From assembly GCA_030619365.1 (NCBI GenBank), contig JAUXBQ010000038.1:1-15004 (forward strand): a stretch of 15,004 nucleotides of DNA. The letters run 5' to 3'. The position numbers and the translations under genes are program-made. How positions within the stretch are numbered: position 1 is the stretch's first letter; every line of letters begins with the position of its first letter. This document shows, piece by piece, positions 1 to 9,127 of this stretch. Source of the DNA: a candidate division FCPU426 bacterium (GTDB lineage: Bacteria; Oederibacteriota; JAAXVQ01; JAUVAV01). Below the pieces are notes generated by a model, which ran no database searches, was not told where the DNA came from, and saw nothing but the letters and a program-made list of their open reading frames with translations.

Positions 1-2
1 AT

Positions 3-3000
3 AACCGGGCCACCTTGAAACAAAGCAACCAACTCACACAGAACCGCATTGATCTCACCCTAAACGATAAGATTGACGGAGCCTGGTACCGTCTTTCAGC
101 TGAAATTCCCGAGGGTTACCGGGTGCGTAGAATTTTTCGTGCAGATGGCCTGGAAATCGCGAACCGGGGGGAAATGGTCGGAAGCAAAGATGAAATAAGC
201 GGCGAGAATATTGTTTGGTATACCGAAGGCAATCGATTGGTTTTTTACGATGACCCCATCCATGGGTACACGATCGTTATAAGTCCTCCAGGGCCAAGCA
301 ATTCTCTGTTTGTCGAGATTGCACGCGCTGACCGGGTGTTGGACAGTGGTGGTCAGATCAGCACAATTTGCTATCCCTATAACGGGGGGCAACCCACATC
401 AGCTTCGGATCACTGCGGTCGTAATAATGATTTTAATTTAGCCAATGACTCGGAAGGACGGTGGGGAGGGAGTAAAGCCGCCCTGCGTTTCACTGCCGGG
501 AGCACAGTGCAATACGGACATGGCGGTGGAATGGATCTGGGGCCCACCGGCCGTTTTGTCGAACTCTCCCGTAATTATACCAATATCCAGGAAACACCGA
601 ACGGCGATATGGAATCCGTTATTGTTACCGAATTGAGCATGGCGAGCGGGTCGCCCATTCCTGTGACCATTACCCAAAAAATAATTATTCGTGAAAACAT
701 GAAATGGTTTGCCACGATTTATTACATAAAAAATTGGCATGGGAGCACGCAGGCCACGAGTCTCCGTTTCTTTCAGGGTGTGGATTGGAATTTCAATGGC
801 AGCAATGCCAATGACAGTTGTGCCTACGATTCCACCAATGACACTGTGTATGGCTACAAACCAACCGGCAGCCCGGTTTCTTATGGCGGGTACTCCGGAT
901 TTGCCGCTTCAGCCCAGCACGATGTTCGGGACTATTGGAATAATTACAATAATATCCGCAACGACAACCTGCAAAACCAGAACAGCTATTCTGGAGATGC
1001 AGCCACATCGCTATCCTGGGACCAGGCCAGTTTGGCGGCAGGCGCTGCCTGGGTGGTGCCCATCGTCTGGGCTTATGGGAACACCATAGGCGGAACCGCG
1101 CAACAAGACATGCACGACGGAATTGATTACGGTAAAGCGCGTCTGCATGACGCGGGTGTGGATGAAATTACAGCTCCGGATGACGGCAAGACCTTTAATC
1201 CGAGTCTTACTTCGTTTGTGGATATTGACGCCACTGTGGCGCTGTACGGTTTGCAGGATTTTTACGGCTTGCCGGTCCATGTATCCATTACCTCCACCGC
1301 GCCTGCGTTCACACCGATTGATGTAACCTTTACAGCTGTAGATCTCAGCGTGCCGGACGCCGAGACTGCAACAGTGACATGTAGCTTTGACATCTCCAGT
1401 GTCCCGGCAGGGACGTATACTGCGAAAATATATACGGACTTAGACGGAGATACCAGCTATTCTGATCAGAGTCCAGGCAATAATTCCAAGAGCATATCCT
1501 TTGTGGTTGGCAGTTTTACCATGGATCCAGACGGGAGTGCCACGGTCGCGGCCGGAGCAACAGAATACTATGGAGTTTCGCTGACCAGCAGTACAACCAG
1601 TGATCGATATGACCTGCCAGTCTCAGCTTCTTCCCAAGCATGGGCCACCCGTTTGCTCACCTATCCTGCCGGGGTTACCATTGCTGCGGATTATGACGGA
1701 GACGGAGTCTGGGATTATATTCAGAGCGGTTATGATACCAACACAAACGGCGAGCCGGATGTTCAACTCAATGCTGGAACACCTGTTTTTCTGCTCCTAG
1801 TCAAAAGTCTTCCCACAGACGCAAATGGTGGCGATACAGATACCACGGTTTTAACCGGAAACCAGCAGACCGGCAGTTTAACAGACGTGGCAAATTTTAT
1901 TACACAGTGTACGTATCCCTCTTCAGTAACAAAAACACTCTACCTGCACGATAGTGTGGAAAGTTACGCGCTCTATACCACTGTTGAAACAGATCCAGCA
2001 GGGACATATACTCAAATTAATTTGTACGATCAAGAAACGTGGATAATGAATCCAGCCATGGCAGAGGATTTTCGCATAACCTCGAACGTATCCATACCTT
2101 TGGTGGTTACTTCAAACAACAGACGAATCAATTGCCACGTCACTTTGTTTTACACAAATGGAACGGACTTGTATCAAATTGGCGAGGATACCATTACCAA
2201 TATTAGGATTGATAATAGCGCCCCCACAACCCGAACGTTTACCATTGGCGTACCAACCGCAGTCACGGTTCCGTCAGGATATAAACTTGCGCTGCGTATA
2301 GTGGCAGAACGCTTTAACGGAACGTCGCAATACCTCCGAATATATCACTCCAGCACACAGCAATCGCGGATAGCCATGACCACCACCAGCTATATCACGG
2401 TTGATTCCATTCAGGTATTTGACTCGGCAGGTAATACGCGCAGCGCGTTAGAGGCCATTGGCGGTGGTTCGTCCGGATCCTTTAGTGCCATGATTAGTGA
2501 TCCGTTGGGCGCCTATGACATTACCGGCGCCACGATCATCATCGTGGATTCGGCCGGAACCACGCGCGTGAACGGCGCGGCCATGACTTTATTGGATACG
2601 GATTCCAGTTCGCCCGCCTTGTGGAAATGGTATGAATATCAATATACGTTCCCTTCCACACCCACGGGCCTGTGGACCGCGTTTATCACGGCCACGGAAA
2701 GCAATGGTGTCACCCAGGATAGCTTGCATGAATTCTTTGTGGGCGCGCCGGATTTTGTCGGGATATTTCCCGATATATCAAGCCAGCCGATGAATGGCTC
2801 GCGCAATTTAACCTGTCAAGTATTTGATAGTTTGGGGAATTCGCTTTCATCCGTGCAATCGATTACCTTAACAGCCACAGGTTCAGCGGCCTTTACAGCG
2901 CCTTCAGCAGGAAATCCCATTGTGGTGACCTCTGGTGTTGACGGTTCAGTAGTCGCAACACTCACGGACGGAGTTCCGGAGTCTGTGACCATTACGCCCA

Positions 3001-6000
3001 GCCACGCCTGGGGCACGCAGGCCAATGACCTGATTGCCCTGACCGTTTTCAGAGGGCCGGACCACGCAGTGGCCACGGCGGACGACGGCAGCGCGGTCAC
3101 GGGCGCGGCTGGTCCAGGTGAGGATGTCACCCTGCAACTCTATGATGACACGGACACGGCAGTGGGCGTTGTCCGCTGGGTTACCGTGACTGCCAGCAAC
3201 TCCGCGTATTTTGCCGCGGTCCCGGGCGGGTGGACCAATCTCGGCGGCACGGCGTATGGATTTACAGATGCCAGCGGACAAGCGGTTTTAAATGTACGGG
3301 ATACCGTGGCTGAGACAGTGAGCGTGGAACCGAATACCAGTGAATGGGGAAATCACGCCAATGATGTGGCCGCCTCTGTTATGTTTGTCGCGGGAGGCGC
3401 GGATCACTTGATCATCACAGATCCCACAGGAACACCCGTAACCGCGGGTGGCACCCGTGTGCTAAATATCCAAGTGGTGGACGCGGATGGCAACAATGTC
3501 GCCAGCGCGGAAGCCATCATGGTTACGGCGGGCGGTGATGCCACTTTCTCCGCCACCTCGCTCGCCGGAGCCGTGGGCGTGGGCACGAACTACGTGACCG
3601 GAACCACGGCCGGCACTGGCTCGGCCACCATCACGATTACGGATCAAACCGCGGAACTGGTCTGGGCCACGCCGAATTCTTCCACCTTGCCGGGGTCCAC
3701 GACCGTACCGGACCGGGATGTGCCGGAATCCGTCCAATTCATTACCGGCGGGCCGGACCATGTGGTTGCCTCCCCTCCGTTGCAGTGGGTCCTCACCGGT
3801 AATACGGCCCTGGTGGATCTGCAGATCACTGACCAGTACGGCAATGTGACTTCTTCAGCCTCGGTTCTTACCGTGACCACCAATGGGACCAGCTTGTTTA
3901 CCGGCACCACGCTGGTGAATCACGGGCCGCTGGGTGTCCAGAACGTTACGGGCGTGGCTGATGCCAATGGCTGGGCCCAGATGACCCTTTACAACGAAAA
4001 TCCCAATACGAATACTGTAACCGCCAGCGGCAGCGGTTTTCCGAATGTGGTGGCCGACGTTTCAGCCCTGGTGGCTTGGAGTAATAATCCGCCCACGCCG
4101 ACCAGCACACCCACCTACACGTTTACGCCAACCGGCACGTCAACTCTGACGCGCACACCTACGCCGACCGCGTCTCCTTCTTTTACGGCAACTCCCAGCG
4201 CCACGCCGAGCGCCACGTTCACGGCAACCGCAACCGCTACAGCGACGTTCACGGCGACCTCAACTGCGACGCCGACATTCACGGCGACCTCGACAGCTAC
4301 GTCAACGTTCACTGCGACCTCGACCGCCACGCCGACGTTTACAGCGACCTCGACGGCTACACCGACGTTCACAGCGACATCAACGGCCACACCGACGTTC
4401 ACAGCGACATCAACGGCCACACCGACGTTCACAGCGACTTCGACCGCTACGCCGACGTTCACAGCAACCTCGACCGCCACGCCGACCTTTACCGCTACGC
4501 CGACGCACACACCGAGTTTTACCGCCACGCCGACTTATACGGCCACGCCCACGGCCACGCCGACTTATACGGCGACGTCCACCGCGACCCCGACTTATAC
4601 GGCTACATCGACCGCGACCCCGACGTTCACGGCGACCTTTACGGCCACACCCACGTTTACCGGCACATCCACGGCCACGCCGACGTTCACCGTCACGTCC
4701 ACCGTGACGCCTACGTTTACGGCGACATCCACGGCCACGCCGACGTTTACCGCCACGTCCACGGCCACGCCGACGTTTACGGCGACGTCCACCGCGACCC
4801 CGACTTATACGGCTACATCGACCGCGACCCCAACACTTACAGGCACCCCGACGGTCACACCGACTTACACCAGCACGTCCACGGCCACGCCGACGTTTAC
4901 CGCTACGTCCACGGCCACGCCTACTTACACCGCGACCGCAACGGCCACACCGACGTTTACAGCGACTACGACGGCCACGCCGACCTTCACAAGCTCGTCG
5001 ACCGCAACCCCGACACTTACAGGCACTCCGACGGTCACACCGACTTCCACCAGCACGTCTACGGCCACGCCGACGTTCACGGCCACGTCTTCCGCGACCC
5101 CGACGTCCACCGCAACCTTGACCGCCACCCCGACGTTCACCGCAACCTTGACCGCCACGCCGACGTTCACCGCAACCTCGACCGTTACGCCGACGTTCAC
5201 CGCGACATCAACCGCTACGGCGACATTCACGGCCACGCCAACAGCGACGCCGACTTACACCAGCACCTCCTCCGTTACGCCGACGGTTACGCCGACACTG
5301 ACCGGCACGCCGACCGGAACGCCCACACTCACCGCGACGCCGACGGCTACGCCGACACTGACCGGTACACCGACCGGAACGCCCACACTCACCGCGACGC
5401 AGACGGCCACGCCAACCCTGACCATGACGCCCACGGGCACCTCCACGCTGACCGGTACGCCGACCGCCACGCCGACCTTTACGGCTACCAGCTCGGCCAC
5501 GCCGACCTGGAGCGTGACACCGCTGGATACAGCGACATTTACGGTCACGCCGACCGCGACGCCAACGTTTACTTCCACCGGCACGGGTACGCCGACGTTT
5601 ACAGCCACCAGCACCGCGACGCCCTCGCATACCGCGACCGAGACCAACACGCCGACATTTACAGCCACCAGTACCGCAACGCCGACCAACACGCCCACGT
5701 CCACTCCAACTCTGAGCGCGACCCCGACGAATACGCCGTCCCTGACCGCGACGCCCACGGCCACCCCGACCAATACGCCCACTTACACCATGACCCAGAC
5801 CGGCACTTCGACCGAGACCGCAACTCTGACCGCCACGCCCACGCATACGCCCACACCGACGAATACGCCGACCTCGACCGGGACTCCCACGTCCACGCTT
5901 ACGAATACAGCCACGCCGACCTTGACCTCCACCCCGAGCATCACCCACACGTTCACCACCACGCCCACGCTTACGAATACCGCCACGACGACCCAGACAC

Positions 6001-6800
6001 CGACCATCACGCCCACTCCGACCCAGTCGCCGACCCCTACCGTGACGCCCACGCGTACCAATACGCCCACCATCACCATGACCGCCACGGTTACACCCAC
6101 GGCCAGCGTGACGCCCACTCTGACCGCCAGCGCCACCATTACACGCACATCCACGGTTTCGCCCACACGCACGAACTCGCCCACGGTCTCGCCCACGCCC
6201 ACGGAAGTGGCCAGCATCGAATTCACGCTGATCGTGCTGGATTCCACCGGCGCCCGTGTCCGGACCTTGCTGGAAACCGAGATACTGCAAATCGCGAATG
6301 ACTTCCAACTCTCGGCGGACATCTTGAACGCCGACGGCCGCGAACAACTGCGAATCTGGGCGGAGGGCCTGTTTGAAAGCTTCTGGGATGGCACCAATGA
6401 AGAAGGCAAGCTGGTGGCCAGCGGGCAATATTTCATCAAGGCGGAAAGCACGGACCGGCTGGACCGGACCACCACCGTGATCAAAGCCATCACCGTAAAC
6501 CGTCCGTTCGTGGCCGTTATCGACAGCACGCGCCTCTCGCCCAACCCAGCCCGGGATACGGTCCGGATCTACGCCCGCACCCGCCTGGCCGGGGCCGAGG
6601 TCCGGGCCAGGGTCTATTCCGTGGCCGGAGAATTAATTGCCAAGCTGAACTTCGGTTCCGCGGATGTCGTTACTTGGGACATGACCAATCGGAGAGGTGA
6701 ACGTCTGGCCAGCGGCGTGTACATTGTCGTGGTTCTTGCCAGCGACCCGGTGACCGGTCAGACCGAGCGGAGAATGATCAAATTGGCGGTGCTGCGATGA
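3..6800 (+). CDS. Giant secreted/surface protein: Ig-like repeats, Thr-Pro mucin-like region, FlgD/type IX-like C-terminus (5' partial)
   Basis: The frame is open from the first complete codon and the first possible start (TTG at 15) has no ribosome binding site or signal peptide after it, so the true start is probably left of the window. Numbering from TTG 15 gives 2261 residues. Residues 1 to about 910 are beta-rich and aromatic, with no family I recognise; two acidic loops of calcium-binding type lie at 475-484 (DLDGDTSYSD) and 559-567 (DYDGDGVWD). Residues 910-1352 are about four Ig-like (Big/invasin-like) repeats. Residues 1359-2063 are a Thr-rich tandem repeat. Residues 2068-2163 form a FlgD-like Ig domain, and 2168-2261 a second one that resembles a type IX sorting domain (LSPNPARD, VYSVAGELI, RGERLASGVYIVVV). 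Expected role: long exported stalk or adhesin at the cell surface. The stop codon overlaps the next gene's ATG. The 5' portion is visibly poorer in GC than the 3' end. The architecture is well supported; the role is inferred. Confidence 0.85.
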   Translation, partial: NRATLKQSNQLTQNRIDLTLNDKIDGAWYRLSAEIPEGYRVRRIFRADGLEIANRGEMVGSKDEISGENIVWYTEGNRLVFYDDPIHGYTIVISPPGPSNSLFVEIARADRVLDSGGQISTICYPYNGGQPTSASDHCGRNNDFNLANDSEGRWGGSKAALRFTAGSTVQYGHGGGMDLGPTGRFVELSRNYTNIQETPNGDMESVIVTELSMASGSPIPVTITQKIIIRENMKWFATIYYIKNWHGSTQATSLRFFQGVDWNFNGSNANDSCAYDSTNDTVYGYKPTGSPVSYGGYSGFAASAQHDVRDYWNNYNNIRNDNLQNQNSYSGDAATSLSWDQASLAAGAAWVVPIVWAYGNTIGGTAQQDMHDGIDYGKARLHDAGVDEITAPDDGKTFNPSLTSFVDIDATVALYGLQDFYGLPVHVSITSTAPAFTPIDVTFTAVDLSVPDAETATVTCSFDISSVPAGTYTAKIYTDLDGDTSYSDQSPGNNSKSISFVVGSFTMDPDGSATVAAGATEYYGVSLTSSTTSDRYDLPVSASSQAWATRLLTYPAGVTIAADYDGDGVWDYIQSGYDTNTNGEPDVQLNAGTPVFLLLVKSLPTDANGGDTDTTVLTGNQQTGSLTDVANFITQCTYPSSVTKTLYLHDSVESYALYTTVETDPAGTYTQINLYDQETWIMNPAMAEDFRITSNVSIPLVVTSNNRRINCHVTLFYTNGTDLYQIGEDTITNIRIDNSAPTTRTFTIGVPTAVTVPSGYKLALRIVAERFNGTSQYLRIYHSSTQQSRIAMTTTSYITVDSIQVFDSAGNTRSALEAIGGGSSGSFSAMISDPLGAYDITGATIIIVDSAGTTRVNGAAMTLLDTDSSSPALWKWYEYQYTFPSTPTGLWTAFITATESNGVTQDSLHEFFVGAPDFVGIFPDISSQPMNGSRNLTCQVFDSLGNSLSSVQSITLTATGSAAFTAPSAGNPIVVTSGVDGSVVATLTDGVPESVTITPSHAWGTQANDLIALTVFRGPDHAVATADDGSAVTGAAGPGEDVTLQLYDDTDTAVGVVRWVTVTASNSAYFAAVPGGWTNLGGTAYGFTDASGQAVLNVRDTVAETVSVEPNTSEWGNHANDVAASVMFVAGGADHLIITDPTGTPVTAGGTRVLNIQVVDADGNNVASAEAIMVTAGGDATFSATSLAGAVGVGTNYVTGTTAGTGSATITITDQTAELVWATPNSSTLPGSTTVPDRDVPESVQFITGGPDHVVASPPLQWVLTGNTALVDLQITDQYGNVTSSASVLTVTTNGTSLFTGTTLVNHGPLGVQNVTGVADANGWAQMTLYNENPNTNTVTASGSGFPNVVADVSALVAWSNNPPTPTSTPTYTFTPTGTSTLTRTPTPTASPSFTATPSATPSATFTATATATATFTATSTATPTFTATSTATSTFTATSTATPTFTATSTATPTFTATSTATPTFTATSTATPTFTATSTATPTFTATSTATPTFTATPTHTPSFTATPTYTATPTATPTYTATSTATPTYTATSTATPTFTATFTATPTFTGTSTATPTFTVTSTVTPTFTATSTATPTFTATSTATPTFTATSTATPTYTATSTATPTLTGTPTVTPTYTSTSTATPTFTATSTATPTYTATATATPTFTATTTATPTFTSSSTATPTLTGTPTVTPTSTSTSTATPTFTATSSATPTSTATLTATPTFTATLTATPTFTATSTVTPTFTATSTATATFTATPTATPTYTSTSSVTPTVTPTLTGTPTGTPTLTATPTATPTLTGTPTGTPTLTATQTATPTLTMTPTGTSTLTGTPTATPTFTATSSATPTWSVTPLDTATFTVTPTATPTFTSTGTGTPTFTATSTATPSHTATETNTPTFTATSTATPTNTPTSTPTLSATPTNTPSLTATPTATPTNTPTYTMTQTGTSTETATLTATPTHTPTPTNTPTSTGTPTSTLTNTATPTLTSTPSITHTFTTTPTLTNTATTTQTPTITPTPTQSPTPTVTPTRTNTPTITMTATVTPTASVTPTLTASATITRTSTVSPTRTNSPTVSPTPTEVASIEFTLIVLDSTGARVRTLLETEILQIANDFQLSADILNADGREQLRIWAEGLFESFWDGTNEEGKLVASGQYFIKAESTDRLDRTTTVIKAITVNRPFVAVIDSTRLSPNPARDTVRIYARTRLAGAEVRARVYSVAGELIAKLNFGSADVVTWDMTNRRGERLASGVYIVVVLASDPVTGQTERRMIKLAVLR
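2742..4070 (+). repeat. About four tandem Ig-like (Big/invasin-type) protein repeats
   Basis: Residues about 910-1352 of the giant protein fall into four units of roughly 103-118 residues. Three begin with a shared G-x-D-H signature at residues 1013 (RGPDHAV), 1127 (GGADHLI) and 1245 (GGPDHVV); the first begins near 910 and is more diverged. Each unit then shows a VxLQVxDxxGN-like strand and turn (for example NIQVVDADGNNV, DLQITDQYGNVT) and a later block on the pattern V-x-P-N, as expected of bacterial Ig-like folds. Such folds usually act as spacers that hold a binding region away from the cell. Assignment to a particular Big family is not possible by eye. Confidence 0.6.
4089..6203 (+). repeat. 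Threonine/proline-rich tandem repeat, mostly 30-base (10-residue) units
   Basis: About 705 codons, residues 1359-2063 of the giant protein. Nearly every second residue is Thr, and the commonest unit is TPTFTATSTA (10 residues, 30 bases), with variants carrying Y, L, S, G, N, V or H in the X positions. The 30-base register holds over most of 4200-5500 and becomes less regular toward the 3' end, where blocks such as TNTPT and TPTLT replace the core unit. Wobble bases of the Thr, Ala and Pro codons vary freely between units while the residues do not. This is typical of mucin-like, possibly O-glycosylated or stalk-forming segments. The antisense strand is also open over long stretches as a by-product of this composition. 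Confidence 0.95.
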
Positions 6801-9100
6801 GGAGCGGGCGAGTGAGCGGAATTTTGATTCTGGTCCTGCTGACGGCCTTGGCCGGAACGGCCCGGGCCGGGCTGTATGAAAAGGGCGGGGCCATTGGCCT
6901 GGGCGCCCGGGCCATGGGGCTGGCCGGCGCTTACACCGCCCTGGCCGAGGACGAGACCGCAGTGTGGTGGAACCCGGCCGGCCTGGGGGAGATAGACACC
7001 CTGCGGTTCGGCACTTCCCTGGAGTCGCTCTACGACGGCCGTCAGCGGTCCCTGAACCTGATGGGCGCCATGCCGCTCCCGGCTGGCGCGGCCATGGGTT
7101 TTAATTGGTCGCACAATTACTACGATCAGTCCGCGGAAATGAACGCCGACACCGTATCCCTGGCCGGCAGCCTGCCGCTTTCACGGGATCAGCGGCTGCG
7201 CGTGGGCGCGGGCGTAAAATTCCTGTTTGGAAACCTGCAATACCCGGACCAGGCCTATCAGGGCGTGGGCTTGGACGCAGGACTGCGCTACAAACTGCCC
7301 CTGCTGAATCCCGAGCAATTCCTGATCCTGGCCCTGCGCGTTCAGGACCTGGATACGCGCATTCACTGGAGCAGCGGTCTTAGCGAACAAGTTCCGCAAA
7401 GCGTGGCTCTGGGCTCGGCCCTGCATATCGATCAATATACCTCGGTTGCTCTGGATCTTGAGTACGTGCAATCAGGACAGGAGGAAAACCAACAGACCAG
7501 GATTCTGCGCCTCGGCCTGGAACGGTGGTTTCAGGACGTGGTCGGCGTGCGGGCCGGGTATATGCTGGATGACGCCTACGTCGGGACGTTTAGTTTCGGC
7601 GCGGGCGTAAAAACATCCGGACTGGAGTTCCAGTACGCCCTGCTCGGCCAGATTTCGAGCTTGGGCGTGTCCCATCGTCTGACCGTGAATTACGGCCTGT
7701 CGAGCTTCCCGCCCGAAGCCGCACCCCGTCCCACGCCCCAGCCCACGCCTTACGCGCCGGAGGCGTACCAGGCCGAACTCATCGCCCTGCCGGAAGTCTT
7801 CTCCCCGCGTGGAGAGGGCCTGGCCAATACCGTGGTGTTCCAAATGCGTCTGGTGCAGGGCGACTGGGCGCAGGTCGGCGCCTGGCGGCTGCAGCTGGAG
7901 GACAGCGGGGGCAAGGTCGTGCGCAAATTTCACGGGAAGGAGTATGCCGAGCAATTTGTTTGGGACGGCCGGGACCAACTGGGCCGGTTCAGCCCGGACG
8001 GGACGTATCTGGCCCGCCTGCAGTTCTTTGACGAAAAAAAGGGACTTCTGGGCGAAGACCTGGTCTCGGTCCTGATCAAGAGCCCGCTGCCGAAAATCGG
8101 CTTTAACCTGGTGCCCCGGAAAGTCACGCTGTTCCAGGACCAGGCCGCCCAGCCGGTCTCCATCCGATTTACCAATATCGCCGATTTGCCCGAGGTCACC
8201 TGGTTTGTGACCGTGCAGAGCGGCAGCGGCCGGACGGTGAAAACTTATCAAGGGGAAGGCTCGCTGCCGTACCGCCTGGCCTGGGATGGCTTGCGCGCGA
8301 ACGGTCAGCCGCTGACCGCGGGGACTTACACCGTACAAGTGGACGTCTCCGACGACGTGGGACAGACCTTGAGCGTGCAACGGGCTCTGCCGGTGGTGCG
8401 GATCAAACCCAAGCTCGAAATGCAAATCAAGCCCCGGCTGATCAATTTGGCCGATAAACAAGGGGCCAAAGCGACGTTTACCCTGGGCGTCCAGCCGCGC
8501 AGCGAAGTCCGGGCCTGGAAGATCGAGATTCGCCTGGCCCAATCCAAACAATTAGTGCGGCTCCTGTCCGGAAACGGCGCGCCGCCGTCGCGCGCGGTCT
8601 GGAACTGCCGGAACGACCAGGGACACTTGGTGTCCCCGGGCCGCTATTTCCAGGCCCAGCTCATCGTCACGTTCAACGGGAATCACGAAGTTGCCGGACC
8701 GGTGCTGGCCGTGGCCACGGATATCGGGACCGAGCAAGCCGGACGGTCCCTGGCCCTGCACCTGACCATGGCCACCTTCACGCCCGGGTCCTCCACCATC
8801 CCGCTGGGGGATTTCAAACGGCTCAAGCAGGCCTCGGAAACCGTGAAAAAATACGCCAAGCGCTACCGCCTGCAGATCAAGGGATACACGGATAACCGGG
8901 AGGCCAAGGGGAAAGAGTTGGAACTCTCCTGGGAGCGCGCCCGGAAAGTGCGGGATTACCTGAATTCCTCCGGCGCGATACCGAATAACATGATGGAGAT
9001 CGTTGGCTACGGCGCGCGCCTGCCCCTGGCGCCGGAAACCACCGCGGCCGGCCGGGCCAAGAACCGGCGAGTGGAAGTGGTCCTGATCATTCAGAAATAA
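6797..9100 (+). CDS. PorV/UPF0164-like outer membrane beta-barrel with three FlgD-like domains and a C-terminal OmpA domain
   Basis: This is a 767-residue envelope protein. Residues 1-24 are a signal peptide (hydrophobic core 8-20, ARA cleavage site before G25). Residues 25 to about 300 match the PorV/PorQ and UPF0164 barrel type: GGAIGLGARAMGLAGAYTAL followed by WWNPAGLG is the family's N-terminal hallmark. A Pro-rich linker (about 302-320) leads to three FlgD-like Ig domains near 330-430, 433-535 and 538-640, each with a W-D/N-G/C-x(n)-G-x-Y core (FVWDGRDQLG, LAWDGLRANG, AVWNCRNDQG). Residues about 653-767 are an OmpA-type peptidoglycan-binding domain (KGYTDNRE, SWERARKVRDYL, KNRRVEVVL). 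The ATG overlaps the upstream stop as ATGA, so translation is probably coupled to the giant surface protein. In type IX secretion, PorV shuttles cargo by its C-terminal domain; a carrier or anchor role here is inferred. The fusion to OmpA is unusual. Confidence 0.9.
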   Translation: MRSGRVSGILILVLLTALAGTARAGLYEKGGAIGLGARAMGLAGAYTALAEDETAVWWNPAGLGEIDTLRFGTSLESLYDGRQRSLNLMGAMPLPAGAAMGFNWSHNYYDQSAEMNADTVSLAGSLPLSRDQRLRVGAGVKFLFGNLQYPDQAYQGVGLDAGLRYKLPLLNPEQFLILALRVQDLDTRIHWSSGLSEQVPQSVALGSALHIDQYTSVALDLEYVQSGQEENQQTRILRLGLERWFQDVVGVRAGYMLDDAYVGTFSFGAGVKTSGLEFQYALLGQISSLGVSHRLTVNYGLSSFPPEAAPRPTPQPTPYAPEAYQAELIALPEVFSPRGEGLANTVVFQMRLVQGDWAQVGAWRLQLEDSGGKVVRKFHGKEYAEQFVWDGRDQLGRFSPDGTYLARLQFFDEKKGLLGEDLVSVLIKSPLPKIGFNLVPRKVTLFQDQAAQPVSIRFTNIADLPEVTWFVTVQSGSGRTVKTYQGEGSLPYRLAWDGLRANGQPLTAGTYTVQVDVSDDVGQTLSVQRALPVVRIKPKLEMQIKPRLINLADKQGAKATFTLGVQPRSEVRAWKIEIRLAQSKQLVRLLSGNGAPPSRAVWNCRNDQGHLVSPGRYFQAQLIVTFNGNHEVAGPVLAVATDIGTEQAGRSLALHLTMATFTPGSSTIPLGDFKRLKQASETVKKYAKRYRLQIKGYTDNREAKGKELELSWERARKVRDYLNSSGAIPNNMMEIVGYGARLPLAPETTAAGRAKNRRVEVVLIIQK

Positions 9101-9127
9101 ACACGAACGCGGGAATTCGCTGTGGTC

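Noticed and set aside
4115..5782. Several - strand frames encoding V-G-V-A-V repeats (4115-4528, 4595-4792, 4925-5236, 5255-5782)
   Set aside because: They are the mirror reading of the ACN-NNN repeat; their valine periodicity follows directly from Thr codons on the + strand.
4089..6203. CRISPR array or DNA satellite as explanation for the 30-base periodicity
   Set aside because: Units are directly adjacent without unique spacers, keep one reading frame throughout, and vary mainly at synonymous positions, so it is a protein-coding repeat.
5208..6428. Long open frame of 406 codons on the - strand, rich in Arg and Gly
   Set aside because: It lies opposite the Thr/Pro repeat and the FlgD-like region. 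The repeat has few stop-forming triplets on either strand, and the product is low-complexity with no domain or ribosome binding site.
9101..9127. Intrinsic terminator after the PorV/OmpA gene
   Set aside because: Only a short imperfect palindrome (GCGGGAATTCGC) is present and there is no T-tract.
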